A stretch of DNA of 18,635 nucleotides from assembly GCA_964506935.1 (NCBI GenBank), contig CAZDOD010000042.1:1-18635 (forward strand). The letters are read 5' to 3'. Position 1 is the stretch's first letter; each line of letters begins with the position of its first letter. The notes beneath the pieces are model-generated. The model did not search any database. It was given only the letters and a program-made list of their open reading frames with translations, and had not been told where the DNA came from. Origin of the DNA: CAZDOD01 sp964506935. Lineage in GTDB: Bacteria; Desulfobacterota; Zymogenia; Zymogenales; Zymogenaceae. Both the position numbers and the translations under genes were made by a program. Of the stretch, positions 6,876 through 16,075 are shown piece by piece.

Positions 6876-8177
6876 ATGATGGATAGTGTTACGTCAATAA
6901 GGGAATTTGGTGGCAATGTCGGAGGGCGTGTCAGGATCAGGGGTTGGCTCATGAACCAGAGGGGGAGCGGCAAGGTGTCGTTTCTGATCGTTCGAGACGG
7001 TACGGGGATCGCCCAATGTGTTGTGGATAGTGAGAATGTTACGGACGAAATCTTTGATCTGTCTCGCCACATAACGCAGGAAACCCTCATTTTTATCACG
7101 GGCACGGTCTCCGAGGAGCCGAGGGCGCCCGGCGGATACGAGCTTTTGGTGGACGATCTGGAGGTCGTCTCCGAATCTTACGATTTTCCGATCACGCCGA
7201 AGTCCCACGGGATAGATTTTTTACTATCCAATCGCCACCTGTGGCTCCGATCCAGACGGCAGCTTGCAATCATGCGTATTAGGGACGAGGTCGTAAATTC
7301 CATCAGGGATTTTTTTCGGGATAGGGGTTTTATCCTAATCGACACCCCGATACTTACCGGTTCCATCGGCGAGAGCGCCGGAACCCTCTTTTCGACCGAG
7401 TACTTCGATTTGGGAAAGGCCTATCTCGCCCAGACCGGCCAGCTCTATCTCGAAGCCGCAATCTACGCCTTCGAGAAGGTCTACTGCTTCGGCCCGACAT
7501 TTCGTGCCGAAAAGTCGAAGACCCGCCGCCACCTCACCGAGTTCTGGATGGTCGAAGGAGAAATGGCGTTTTATGACAGCAACGATAATATGGACCTCCA
7601 GGAAGAGCTCGTTTCATATATAGTTATGAGGGTTCTCGAAAAAAGGGGGGAGGAGCTATCAGGTCTGGAGCGGGACGTAAAGCCTCTCGAGAAGGCAACA
7701 CCGCCGTTTCAGAGGATCTCCTATGACGAGGCGATAAAGCTGTTACAATCGAAGGGGGGTAAGGTGGAGTGGGGAAGAGACCTCGGGGCGGAGGACGAGA
7801 CGACGCTTGCGAATATGTTTGAAAAGCCGCTATTCGTATATAATTATCCAAAAGGGGCCAAGGCGTTCTACATGAAGGCACACCCCGAGCGGGGTGATGT
7901 CGTCCTCTGCGACGACCTTCTGGCACCCGAAGGATACGGCGAGATCATCGGGGGATCGCAGCGTGAGGACGATTACGACCTCCTACTAGATAGTATAAGA
8001 AGAGAAAATCTCCCTGAGGAGGCCTACGGGTGGTATCTTGACCTGAGGAGATACGGGTCGGTACCCCACTCGGGATTCGGGCTCGGGATAGAGAGGATTC
8101 TGGCATGGATATGCGGCCTTGATCACTTAAGAGAGGCGATACCGTTTCCGAGGATGATGGGGAGGATATACCCATAG
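6876..8177 (+). CDS. asnS: Asparaginyl-tRNA synthetase
   Basis: 433 residues from the first of two tandem ATGs. Class IIb synthetase charging tRNA-Asn in the cytoplasm. Residues about 1-105 form the OB-fold anticodon-binding domain (GRVRIRGWLMNQRGSGKVSFLIVRDG). The catalytic domain has GESAGTLFSTEYF and LAQTGQLYLEAA near 165-195, motif 2 FRAEKSKTRRHLTEFWMVEGEM near 209-230, and motif 3 GFGLGIERILAWI near 400-412. The EKSKTRRHLTEFWMVE form of motif 2 and the KAFYMK stretch favour Asn over Asp specificity. A TTG at 6840 in the same frame would add 12 residues, but that TTG is part of the -35 box and the extension is not family-like. No Shine-Dalgarno sequence precedes the ATGs, suggesting a leaderless message. 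It stands alone, divergent from the dehydrogenase. Confidence 0.96.
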   Translation: MMDSVTSIREFGGNVGGRVRIRGWLMNQRGSGKVSFLIVRDGTGIAQCVVDSENVTDEIFDLSRHITQETLIFITGTVSEEPRAPGGYELLVDDLEVVSESYDFPITPKSHGIDFLLSNRHLWLRSRRQLAIMRIRDEVVNSIRDFFRDRGFILIDTPILTGSIGESAGTLFSTEYFDLGKAYLAQTGQLYLEAAIYAFEKVYCFGPTFRAEKSKTRRHLTEFWMVEGEMAFYDSNDNMDLQEELVSYIVMRVLEKRGEELSGLERDVKPLEKATPPFQRISYDEAIKLLQSKGGKVEWGRDLGAEDETTLANMFEKPLFVYNYPKGAKAFYMKAHPERGDVVLCDDLLAPEGYGEIIGGSQREDDYDLLLDSIRRENLPEEAYGWYLDLRRYGSVPHSGFGLGIERILAWICGLDHLREAIPFPRMMGRIYP

Positions 8178-8235
8178 GCCACGTCAGACTTCCGGGTTTT
8201 TAGTTGCCGGCCGTTTTTAATTCAAAGTTTCTTTG

Positions 8236-8270
8236 CAAAAAAATTTGGGGGTGAATTATCACCCCCAAAT
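8236..8270 (-). terminator. Rho-independent terminator for the minus-strand membrane gene
   Basis: A perfect 12-bp stem, ATTTGGGGGTGA (8243-8254) with TCACCCCCAAAT (8259-8270) and an ATTA loop. On the minus strand it is followed by a run of seven Ts (8242-8236), so it terminates transcription of the gene ending at 8367. On the plus strand no T run follows, although the hairpin might still slow read-through from asnS. Confidence 0.9.
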
Positions 8271-8366
8271 CTATAATCATACAACTCGTAGAATAAAAGA
8301 TGTTAGAGTATCGACAGCCAAGCTGAATCAATATCTTTTACCCACTACAAAGCATCCCTTTCCCTT

Positions 8367-9515
8367 TTACTTCTTTGTCGTCCTTTTCCTTGCCGGGGCC
8401 TTTGCCCTTACCTGAGCTGCGACCTGGCCTTTTTTAGAGACGATGTAGTTGAATAACGTACCAAGACCCAGGATGTAGATGAGGAGGGCGATGAAGATAT
8501 CCAAGATCGGTATGGCGAGGATGATGTAGACCACGAGGACGCCGACGATGAGGGTAAGCCAGTATGGGCTCGCGGCCTTCTTCTTCTTTTTCCCTTTAAA
8601 GAGTGAGAGGACAAAACCGCCCGTCGCGATCGCCACAAATAGTTTTCCGAGATACAGCCCCACCCAGTATGTGAAAATGGTCAGGACTGCGAGGGGTATC
8701 CCGATTATAGTGACCAACATGATGAGGATGGCAAGCGGCGTCAGAAGAAATACCAGCACGCCCCATCCGAGATTGCCGAGGAGGTCCTCAAAAACCGAGG
8801 ATGTGACACCCTTAACAAATTTCGGAAAGAGTGCGCCCAACACAAGACCCACGATGATGATTCCCACAAGGGTGATCAGCCAGAAGGCGATGAAAGTCCA
8901 TATCTCCGGGCCCTCAATCTCCCTTGCCTTTGCGATGGCCTCCTCCCCGACTATCTCGTTTAGGCTACCTACGATGACAACGTCTTCCTCGATGGAGGAT
9001 TCCTTTGCCTTGTAGCTGACGTCTTTCGCAAACGAGGCGCCTGAGGCGAGTGTAACGGTCTTCGCCTTGATCTTTACGTCTTCAATAAATTCTCCCGATG
9101 CCGTGATGTTAGCCCCGGCTACGTCGACGGCTCCCGAGAAAAGTCCCGTGAGATCCATGTCCGCCCCGAATGCTTCCACCACTCCCTTGAATGCGCCGGG
9201 GAGGCTAATGTTGCCGGCGAAGATCCTCGTATCACCCGAGACATCCCCGCTGATTTCAACGTCGCCGCCTATGATAAAGACATCTTTGGCGACATCACCT
9301 GTTATCTTTATATTGCTTCCGATAATGAAGGCGCTACCTTTCACCTGACCGTAGACCTTGACGTCTGCGGCGAAGATGAATATGTCGCCTTCAACGATGT
9401 CACTCTGCCTTAGGGTGTAAGTATCTCCGGCGTAGTAGTCGCTTCCGGTGGCACAGGCGACTGAGATAGAGGCGAATAAAAGAAAAAATGTAAGAAAGAC
9501 AATTTTTTTCTTCAT
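8367..9515 (-). CDS. Exported bactofilin-like beta-solenoid protein with C-terminal membrane domain
   Basis: 382 residues. Residues 1-22 are a signal peptide (cleavage probably near ACATG). Residues about 41-185 are seven to eight tandem repeats of about 17 residues, such as SAFIIGSNIKITGDVAK followed by DVFIIGGDVEISGDVSG, the short G-D-V/hydrophobic pattern of bactofilin and other polymer-forming beta-solenoids. Residues about 205-360 hold four to six hydrophobic segments (for example 207-230, 250-295, 318-358), and the tail is basic (RAKAPARKRTTKK). The layout suggests an extracytoplasmic beta-solenoid tethered by a polytopic membrane domain; the function is not known to me. AGGAG lies 6 bases before the ATG. 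It is a single gene with its own strong terminator. The fold call is from repeat pattern only. Confidence 0.85.
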   Translation of the reverse strand: MKKKIVFLTFFLLFASISVACATGSDYYAGDTYTLRQSDIVEGDIFIFAADVKVYGQVKGSAFIIGSNIKITGDVAKDVFIIGGDVEISGDVSGDTRIFAGNISLPGAFKGVVEAFGADMDLTGLFSGAVDVAGANITASGEFIEDVKIKAKTVTLASGASFAKDVSYKAKESSIEEDVVIVGSLNEIVGEEAIAKAREIEGPEIWTFIAFWLITLVGIIIVGLVLGALFPKFVKGVTSSVFEDLLGNLGWGVLVFLLTPLAILIMLVTIIGIPLAVLTIFTYWVGLYLGKLFVAIATGGFVLSLFKGKKKKKAASPYWLTLIVGVLVVYIILAIPILDIFIALLIYILGLGTLFNYIVSKKGQVAAQVRAKAPARKRTTKK

Positions 9516-9707
9516 TTTTAACTCCTAAATAAAATTGTGAAAAATGGATTGATTAATTGTCATAAGACTTTTTTGGGTGTCGATAAAAAGTTTTGGAAAG
9601 GCTTAAAAGATATATGACGTGAATCAACATATGTTCAATATAGATCGATTCGGTGATAGAGTGAAAACCAGAAATACCACCTGATCGAAAACCATCACCT
9701 TCACATT

Positions 9708-9736
9708 CTAATACCACTTATCCTGCCGGATGTCAA
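9708..9736 (-). promoter_or_regulatory. Putative promoter of the bactofilin-like gene
   Basis: Minus strand: a perfect TTGACA (9731-9736), 17-base spacer and TATTAG (9708-9713, 4/6 match). The predicted start near 9701 leaves a leader of about 185 bases before the ATG at 9515. A closer alternative, TTGAAC followed after 17 bases by an ATATAT-like box (about 9613-9641), is also possible. The box sits immediately after the addA stop codon. Confidence 0.5.
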
Positions 9737-9743
9737 GAAGTAA

Positions 9744-12700
9744 TTAAAAATAGATGGTTTTATTTACTCTAACGAAGTGGATAGCCCCCCTGATCTCGAT
9801 ATTGATCCCCAGGGCGTCCCTCAGTGTTGCCACATATGTATCTATCTGGTATCTGTAGGTTTCAGCCATAGACTCGGCCGCCTCCTCTGTTACCCTGTCG
9901 GTCTTGTAATCAAGGACGGTTATTTGATCTCCAATCCTGTAGATGATGTCGCATCTTCCGGCCTTTGTCTTTTCGTCCTGTCTCGTTAAGATCGGAATCT
10001 CTTTTCCTATGATCTCCGATGAGGCAATTTCATTATAGATCTCGGATTTTTGAAATTTTGAGACCAGTTCTTTGGATTCCCTGATCACCTCTTCCTTTAC
10101 ATCCGGGTCTTTCGAGAGGGTGTCAAAAAAGCTCGAGATGATCTCATTAGTTATTTCTAAATTTTTGAAATCTATCCTCTCAAAGGCCTCGTGGACGAGG
10201 CTTCCGACTAGCGTCCCAATGTCCTTTCCTGTCTTTCTAAATTCGTATGCCTCATCTTTTTCTATCTCGGCAACAACCGAGGTAAATGAGATATCTTCAA
10301 TCGCCCTTGTGTATTCCTCTTGCCTAATCCTCACATCTTCCCTGATCCTTTGGATGTGTGTCGTATCGCCTCCGCCGATAATAAAGTCACCGATCTCTTT
10401 TTTCCTCCTCTTTACGAGGGTCTTTTCTTCACTTCCGCCGGGCAGGGAGGTTGACTTTTCAAATGTGTCGACGATGGCCTTCATGTGGCTGTTTTTATTT
10501 TTCGTAGAGCCGACGAGGATGAGCCTGTCTCTCGCCCTTGTTGCGGCAACGTAAAAGAGTCGGCGCTCCTCGGCGTCGTTTTTCTTTTTTTCGCTGTCTT
10601 CGATAAGTAGTCTATATCCGAGGTCAGTGATCTTTCCGATATTTACCCCGGTGATTTGTAATCCTGATATATTCGCCTTTACTATTCCGTCTCTTTTTTT
10701 GGAACTAATCGCTCTTCCTAGGTCGGGGAGGAAGACTATCGGAAATTCGAGGCCCTTCGCCTTGTGGACGGTCATGATCTTGACGGAGTCTTCAACCTCT
10801 TCTGTTACCACGGCCTCGCCCTCCTCGGTGTCTCTCTCGGCGAGCTCGCGAAGGAGGTAGATAAATGCCGGAAGCATAAGGGTCCTCTTCGATTCGAGGT
10901 CGTGTGCCATCCTCCTTATCTTCATGAGGTTTCCCGCGCGCTGCGCCCCGCCGGATTCAAAGGAGTTGACCTCGAGTATCTCGGTTCGTTCGAATATCTC
11001 GTCTATTAGCTCCGAGACGAATAGCTTCCTCGTCCTCCTGTTTAAATATCTCAGGGTATCGTATACCTTTTTTGGATATCCTTCGGGATTTCCGTCAAGG
11101 TAATCGAGATTCCCATCGCGCCTCAAATGATATATCGTTTTATCGTCGATCCCGAAGATCGGCGATCGGAGCACCGCCACGAGCGCCCTTAGATCGGTGG
11201 GGTCGTATAGGGCGCCGAGGATGTTTGCTACGTCATATATCTCTTGACGCTGAAAATAGCCCTTGCCGCCCAGAATGAAATAGGGTATCCCCACCTCCTT
11301 CAGGGCCTCCTCATATATGTGCGATGTGTCCTTAAGCGCCCGAAAGAGTATCGCGATGTCCTTGTAGGACGGCGCCCTCGGTCTCTTCGCCTCGCTGTCC
11401 CACACTATTTTCCCGTCCGACTGCATATCGACCAAGTCGAAGATGCGTTTTGCAATGTATTCGGCCTCGCGTGTCCTCGTCTCTTCGGCGCTAAATTCGC
11501 CGTCGGGGTCGGAGTTTCTGATTTCGATCTCCACTTGTGTGATGTCTTCGATTTTGTGATCGAGCGGCGAATAGTCTATCGAGATGTCTTCGTCCTGATA
11601 TTTTATGTATTTTTTGAAGAATTCGTTTTGAAACCGGATGAGGTGTCTCTGGCTTCGATAGTTGGTCCCAAGTTTTTTCTCCTCGCCGCCCGACTCGATT
11701 ATCTTTTCCTTTACTTTAAAGAAGACCCCGATGTCGGCGTCCCTGAACCTGTAGATTGACTGCTTCGGGTCGCCGACGATGAATAATTTCCCGGGCTTTA
11801 GGATCACATCTTCGGATATCTTGGCGGTCGGTGTTTTTTCAGAGAGAAACAGTATGATATCGCCTTGCAGCGGGTCTATGTCCTGAAATTCGTCGACGAG
11901 GATGTAGTCGAATTCAGTGCTGTATCTTTTTCTGATGTCGAGGTTTTCCCTGAGGAGCCTTTCGGCCTCGTAAAGGAGGTCGAAATATGTGAGGAGGCCC
12001 CTCCTCTTTTTTTCATTCCTTTCAAAATCGACGAATTTTGTGAGGATGTCTATTGCCGTCATTGTGATCTCATCGTCCTCGAGGTCTTTTTTCAGGTCTC
12101 TTCCATCACTCTTATTACTGTATTTTCTGAGGGTCTCGACGACGCCTCCGGGTCCGATCATGATTTCCCGTGCCTTTTCCAAAGCGTCGATATCCCTCCA
12201 TTTGTTTTTATTTCCCTTGTCTTTTTTAAGTTGATTGCTGGAGAGGGCTTCTGCAAATTCGTCGAGATTTTTTGCAGAAAGTATCTCTTTTGCGATAAGG
12301 CACTGCCGGTAGAGGTTGTCGTCCTCATCCGCCGGGATCGGAAAGAGACCGCCCAATTTTCTTCTTAAACCGTCGATTTCCGATTCGATCATCTTCCACA
12401 ATAAATCACGGGAGACTGCCGTCTTTGAATATTCGTATAGGCGGTCGGGCCTTCGCGCGAGTTCCTTTCCGATTTTCTTTAGCCCCTCGACACCGAGTTT
12501 CTTAATGAGCCTCACGATATCGTCGTCGAAGTCGTTCCCGCCCCGAAACATCTCGTCGGCCCACAGATTCCATATCTCGTAGGTCAAAATGATGTCGGAG
12601 ACCTCCTCCTCTATCGAAAAATCGGGGTCGATCCCGGCGTCGATCGGGTTCTCCCTCAATATTCGGTTGGCGAGAGAGTGTATCGTGCTTATCTGGGCGC

Positions 12701-12935
12701 GCTCCAAGGAGGATAGGGCGGTGATCCACACGTCATCGTCGGAATCGAGGGCTTTCTTTTCTATCTCGTCCCTCAATCGATCCTTGATCTCCGCGGCGGC
12801 GGCATCGGTAAAGGTGATCGCAAGAATTCTATCGAGGGCGATCCCTTCGGCCTCGACCAGTCTCAATATTTCACCTATGAGACACGTTGTCTTTCCGGTC
12901 CCGGCGCCGGCCGTGACCACCATGTTTTCTCTCAT
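9744..12935 (-). CDS. addA: AddA-type ATP-dependent helicase-nuclease subunit
   Basis: 1063 residues, UvrD/RecB superfamily 1A helicase fused to a PD-(D/E)XK nuclease. Walker A AGAGTGKT is at 9-16, Walker B VDEFQD at 347-352, GDPKQSIYRFR at 388-398, NYRSQR at 425-430, TVHKAKGLEF at 722-731 and YVAATRARDRL at 795-805. The nuclease residues are His915, Asp996 (GRCDIIY), Asp1009 and Lys1011 (LDYKTD), with QxxxY at 1030-1034. With AddB it unwinds and trims double-strand breaks for RecA loading. The ATG overlaps the addB stop (ATGA), so the pair is translationally coupled. Only eight residues precede Walker A, and an in-frame stop lies eight codons upstream, so the usual N-terminal Q motif is absent. 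The protein is shorter than the roughly 1230-residue Bacillus AddA. Confidence 0.93.
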   Translation of the reverse strand: MRENMVVTAGAGTGKTTCLIGEILRLVEAEGIALDRILAITFTDAAAAEIKDRLRDEIEKKALDSDDDVWITALSSLERAQISTIHSLANRILRENPIDAGIDPDFSIEEEVSDIILTYEIWNLWADEMFRGGNDFDDDIVRLIKKLGVEGLKKIGKELARRPDRLYEYSKTAVSRDLLWKMIESEIDGLRRKLGGLFPIPADEDDNLYRQCLIAKEILSAKNLDEFAEALSSNQLKKDKGNKNKWRDIDALEKAREIMIGPGGVVETLRKYSNKSDGRDLKKDLEDDEITMTAIDILTKFVDFERNEKKRRGLLTYFDLLYEAERLLRENLDIRKRYSTEFDYILVDEFQDIDPLQGDIILFLSEKTPTAKISEDVILKPGKLFIVGDPKQSIYRFRDADIGVFFKVKEKIIESGGEEKKLGTNYRSQRHLIRFQNEFFKKYIKYQDEDISIDYSPLDHKIEDITQVEIEIRNSDPDGEFSAEETRTREAEYIAKRIFDLVDMQSDGKIVWDSEAKRPRAPSYKDIAILFRALKDTSHIYEEALKEVGIPYFILGGKGYFQRQEIYDVANILGALYDPTDLRALVAVLRSPIFGIDDKTIYHLRRDGNLDYLDGNPEGYPKKVYDTLRYLNRRTRKLFVSELIDEIFERTEILEVNSFESGGAQRAGNLMKIRRMAHDLESKRTLMLPAFIYLLRELAERDTEEGEAVVTEEVEDSVKIMTVHKAKGLEFPIVFLPDLGRAISSKKRDGIVKANISGLQITGVNIGKITDLGYRLLIEDSEKKKNDAEERRLFYVAATRARDRLILVGSTKNKNSHMKAIVDTFEKSTSLPGGSEEKTLVKRRKKEIGDFIIGGGDTTHIQRIREDVRIRQEEYTRAIEDISFTSVVAEIEKDEAYEFRKTGKDIGTLVGSLVHEAFERIDFKNLEITNEIISSFFDTLSKDPDVKEEVIRESKELVSKFQKSEIYNEIASSEIIGKEIPILTRQDEKTKAGRCDIIYRIGDQITVLDYKTDRVTEEAAESMAETYRYQIDTYVATLRDALGINIEIRGAIHFVRVNKTIYF

Positions 12936-15900
12936 ATATTCGTAATCCCCTCCCTTTTATCTATCGTCCCCCTAGATTCCGAGAGGCAGAGGTCTTTGTA
13001 GGGGCAAAATCTGCAAGATGTATTTTCCTTTTTGCTTATTGGGGCAAAGGCTCCCACCTCGATCTGACTTACATTTTCGCCTATTTTTTCGGTTGCTTTA
13101 TCTATCGAGGATAAGATCGCATCGTGCTCCAGGACATCTGTCCTTTTTCCCTCATCCTCCCACTCGATATAGACGAGCCTCCCCTCCTTCGGTCTGTATT
13201 CGCCTTTGAGTATTATATCTCTCGCCGCCATGATGTAGAGCGGCGTTTGGAAGTGGCCTCCCCTTTCGATCTCCGTCTGTAATTTCCTTTGGTCTGTAGG
13301 CCTCTTTTTTTTGTAGTCAATTACAATAAAAACTTTATTGGCCTCGCTTACATCAATCCTGTCTATCCTCCCCGAAAAGACTAGTTCTCTTCCTCCTATA
13401 TCCAATGTGAGGTAGGGGATCCCCTCCGATTCATCTCTTCGCCTCGTCCCGAACGGCTCCTCGAAATAGGTCGGGATAAAATCGTCCCTTTCGGCCTCTG
13501 CCTCTCGCCCCATCAATTCTTTTAGGTTCTCATTTATCGATTCCTCCCTCGCCCTCAAGACCAGATCCAAGATGAGGCCCCTAAATTTCTTTGAGACCTC
13601 ATCTCCGACAATCTTCTGTAGGAGTTCCGATGCCGTATCGATGCCACCTTCGGTAAGAGGCAGCATCCCCTTCAATTTCAGGGTGCGAAAGAGATGGGTC
13701 AGGACCCTGTGGTATGCGCTCCCCATCTCGATCGCCTCGATGTCTTCCTCCTCGTCTACCTCCTCAAGCTCCCTCACACCGAGGATGTATTCTATGAAGA
13801 ACCTGAACGGGCAGGCCGAATAGGTCTCGAGTTTTTTTGCGGTGAGGGGAAGTAGATCATTTAGAAGCCCTTCGTGATGTCCGATGACCCCGTCGTATAT
13901 GCCGAACGGTTTTTTATATGACCTCGCATCCCGCGAAATCAGTCCATTTCTTAGAAAGTTGGAGGTTGAGACGATTCCCCGCGCTACCTCGACATCCTTC
14001 GGATTGGCCGCCACTGATACCCTAAAGTCTTTTTCCCTGTATTTTGATATCTCATCTTCTTGGAAAATGAGCCTCGGATAGTCTTTTCGGTATTTTTTCG
14101 GGGGCGATTTATCGCTTGGCTTATCTACCTTTTGCATGTCGCCTTCGATTTTCGTTTTAGAGAGGAGCTCTCTTAGAAAAATGGAGGGTATCGACTTCCT
14201 TCCGGAGTCGTCGCTCCTCTGGTGAACGAGGATGAGGCGCCCTCGGGCGGCCCTTATTGTGAGTGCAAAGAGATATTTGTCCTCCAGATACTGCGATGTC
14301 ATGGTGGGGAGGCCGTGGCGTTTTCTCGTGGTTTCTGCTATAAGCGGGTCGGAGTTTCTTATCCTCGGAAATACCTTCTCGTTCATCCCGAAGACGATGA
14401 GGATATCGAAAGACAGGCCCCTTATCCCCATGACGTCAGAGACGTATACTGCGTCCCTGTCGGGAAGATCCGGGATACTTTGATCCTCGGTCTCTCTCTT
14501 TATGAGGTGAATGAATTCCGAAAGATCGATTTTTTTATTCGAAATTTTGGCCATTGAGGCTATCATCTCCCTTACGATATCGTAGACTTTGGAATCGTCC
14601 CTTTTCCTTATATATTTCAAAAAGAGGTTTCCGAAGATGTCGCTGTATTCTTTTGGGGTGGCATTATCGGGTATCGATGTCAGATCGACGATTAGCGCAT
14701 ATACGGATTCCCTTGTTATGGAAATAAATTTCAATTTTCTCCTGATCGACTCCTCCCTTGCGGGATGCTCTTCGTCGCCTTCTTCAATCTGTGAATCAAA
14801 ATCGACGGCCCCTTTTCCCCATGCGCCTTTCCATTGTGTGACTCCGGATATCACCCTTGATTCTCTCGCTATAACCTCGGCCAGATGGGAATTTTCCCTG
14901 ACCCATTCCTCTTCTGTCTTTTCGAGATTCGGCCACGAGAAATAGTCTGAGGCAAGAAGCGTTGTGATGTCCCTCCTTTTAAGTCCCGCCTCCACAGCCC
15001 CGTTCAGGCTCAAAAATGCCCGCACTTCGGGGAATCGCCTGAGTGGCGTCCCGTCTTCTACAAAGGCCGGAATCGAATACTGGTCAAGGACGCCCCTCAA
15101 ATTTTCCGAGACGGAAGAAATATCTCTCGCAATAGCCCCGATGTCGCGCCACCTCAGATCGGGATTGTTCCCCTTCTCCCTCAATATTTCCATCGCCACA
15201 GCCTGTGCCTCCCCGAGACTCCCCGACGCCGTGACTATCCTGATGGAATCTTTCGGGTCGATAGTAATACCCGACCTCGGAGAAAAGAGGCGGCGAGAGA
15301 TCGCGTAGATCGGTCTTTCATCAGTCGGTTCGTATATTATCGGATTTTTGTCTCTATTCAGACGATTAAAGAAATCGACCGTCGGTTTCGTGTATTCCGC
15401 CGCCGGATCATCTACAGTCACGGGGGAAAATATGAAAAGGTCTCCGATGGAGTCCAATTCTGAAACTATCTCCCTCTGGAGCGGGTTGAGGTCGTAAAAT
15501 CCGTAGAGGATGAAGATATTCGGAAAATCTTCGGCGGCGTTTCCTCGATTTTTCAGCCCCTCCAGGGCGAGAGAAATAATGTCTTCCGAATCAAATAATC
15601 CCGCCGATTTTTTGGCATCCGAAAACCTGCGATGGATCGAGAAGACCGTATCCTCAATTTTTTTCCCTCCCTCTTCTTCTGGGATCATATGTGACGTGAG
15701 ATGCGAAAATAGTGAGAGGAGGCGGTCGGTGTAGCTTTCGTATTCGAAGAGCTTTTTTGCTAGCTCGTCTCCCTTACTAATCTCCGCTATCTCTTCCCTC
15801 AATAAAAGCCTGTATGCGGCCCTCGGGGGGGACGGGGGAATTGTCTTTAGCGACTTTTTTAGAATGAAAAACGAGAGGCCCAAAAAGGTGGAAAAAGAGA

Positions 15901-16075
15901 GATTTATCCACGAGCCCCTCTCCGAGATAATTGTCGAGAGCCTCTTTCTCAACGCCTTTGTGGGGACGATTACCGATATCGGTAAAAAGGGGTCTTTATC
16001 CTTGAGTCGGCCTAGCTCCGAGACGAGCGATTCTTCTAAAAAGGGCTGAAACGGGCCGAATATGGTCTTGGCCAT
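12932..16075 (-). CDS. addB: AddB-type nuclease subunit with Fe-S cluster motif
   Basis: 1047 residues. The N-terminal half has an inactive helicase fold: where a Walker A would sit the sequence reads ISVIVPTKALRKRL (about 33-46), so ATP hydrolysis is left to AddA. Around residues 544-570 a motif-V-like stretch (YVSDVMGIRGLSFDILIVFGMNE) remains. The C-terminus is a PD-(D/E)XK nuclease with His789, Asp905 (GRIDRID), Asp920 and Lys922 (IDYK) and QTPLY at 943-947. It is framed by Cys755 (YSACPFRFF) and Cys1021, Cys1024 and Cys1030 (CRFCPYKDLC), the four-cysteine Fe-S staple typical of AddB. Paired nucleases in both subunits define AddAB rather than RecBCD. It lies upstream of addA with a 4-base overlap. 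The Shine-Dalgarno is weak (AAAGAAG). No clear promoter was found in the 111 bases upstream. Confidence 0.92.
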   Translation of the reverse strand: MAKTIFGPFQPFLEESLVSELGRLKDKDPFLPISVIVPTKALRKRLSTIISERGSWINLSFSTFLGLSFFILKKSLKTIPPSPPRAAYRLLLREEIAEISKGDELAKKLFEYESYTDRLLSLFSHLTSHMIPEEEGGKKIEDTVFSIHRRFSDAKKSAGLFDSEDIISLALEGLKNRGNAAEDFPNIFILYGFYDLNPLQREIVSELDSIGDLFIFSPVTVDDPAAEYTKPTVDFFNRLNRDKNPIIYEPTDERPIYAISRRLFSPRSGITIDPKDSIRIVTASGSLGEAQAVAMEILREKGNNPDLRWRDIGAIARDISSVSENLRGVLDQYSIPAFVEDGTPLRRFPEVRAFLSLNGAVEAGLKRRDITTLLASDYFSWPNLEKTEEEWVRENSHLAEVIARESRVISGVTQWKGAWGKGAVDFDSQIEEGDEEHPAREESIRRKLKFISITRESVYALIVDLTSIPDNATPKEYSDIFGNLFLKYIRKRDDSKVYDIVREMIASMAKISNKKIDLSEFIHLIKRETEDQSIPDLPDRDAVYVSDVMGIRGLSFDILIVFGMNEKVFPRIRNSDPLIAETTRKRHGLPTMTSQYLEDKYLFALTIRAARGRLILVHQRSDDSGRKSIPSIFLRELLSKTKIEGDMQKVDKPSDKSPPKKYRKDYPRLIFQEDEISKYREKDFRVSVAANPKDVEVARGIVSTSNFLRNGLISRDARSYKKPFGIYDGVIGHHEGLLNDLLPLTAKKLETYSACPFRFFIEYILGVRELEEVDEEEDIEAIEMGSAYHRVLTHLFRTLKLKGMLPLTEGGIDTASELLQKIVGDEVSKKFRGLILDLVLRAREESINENLKELMGREAEAERDDFIPTYFEEPFGTRRRDESEGIPYLTLDIGGRELVFSGRIDRIDVSEANKVFIVIDYKKKRPTDQRKLQTEIERGGHFQTPLYIMAARDIILKGEYRPKEGRLVYIEWEDEGKRTDVLEHDAILSSIDKATEKIGENVSQIEVGAFAPISKKENTSCRFCPYKDLCLSESRGTIDKREGITNI

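Noticed and set aside
8192..8218. Possible terminator after asnS (CCGG repeats followed by TTTTT)
   Set aside because: The stem would be only 4 bp with an 11-base loop, too weak to call. The strong hairpin at 8243-8270 has its T run on the other strand.
9626..9635. AACATATGTT palindrome upstream of the bactofilin-like gene
   Set aside because: Ten AT-rich bases in an AT-rich gap are expected by chance; no second copy or promoter relation supports an operator.
11244..12582. Several plus-strand open frames of 80-170 codons opposite addA and addB
   Set aside because: They mirror the minus-strand coding sequence, lack ribosome sites and carry no recognisable motifs, while the minus-strand proteins hold full sets of helicase and nuclease motifs.
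9744..16075. addB-addA considered as a possible new helicase-nuclease defence pair
   Set aside because: Both subunits keep the nuclease motifs, the AddB Fe-S cysteines and the order of ordinary AddAB repair enzymes. No accessory defence genes adjoin.
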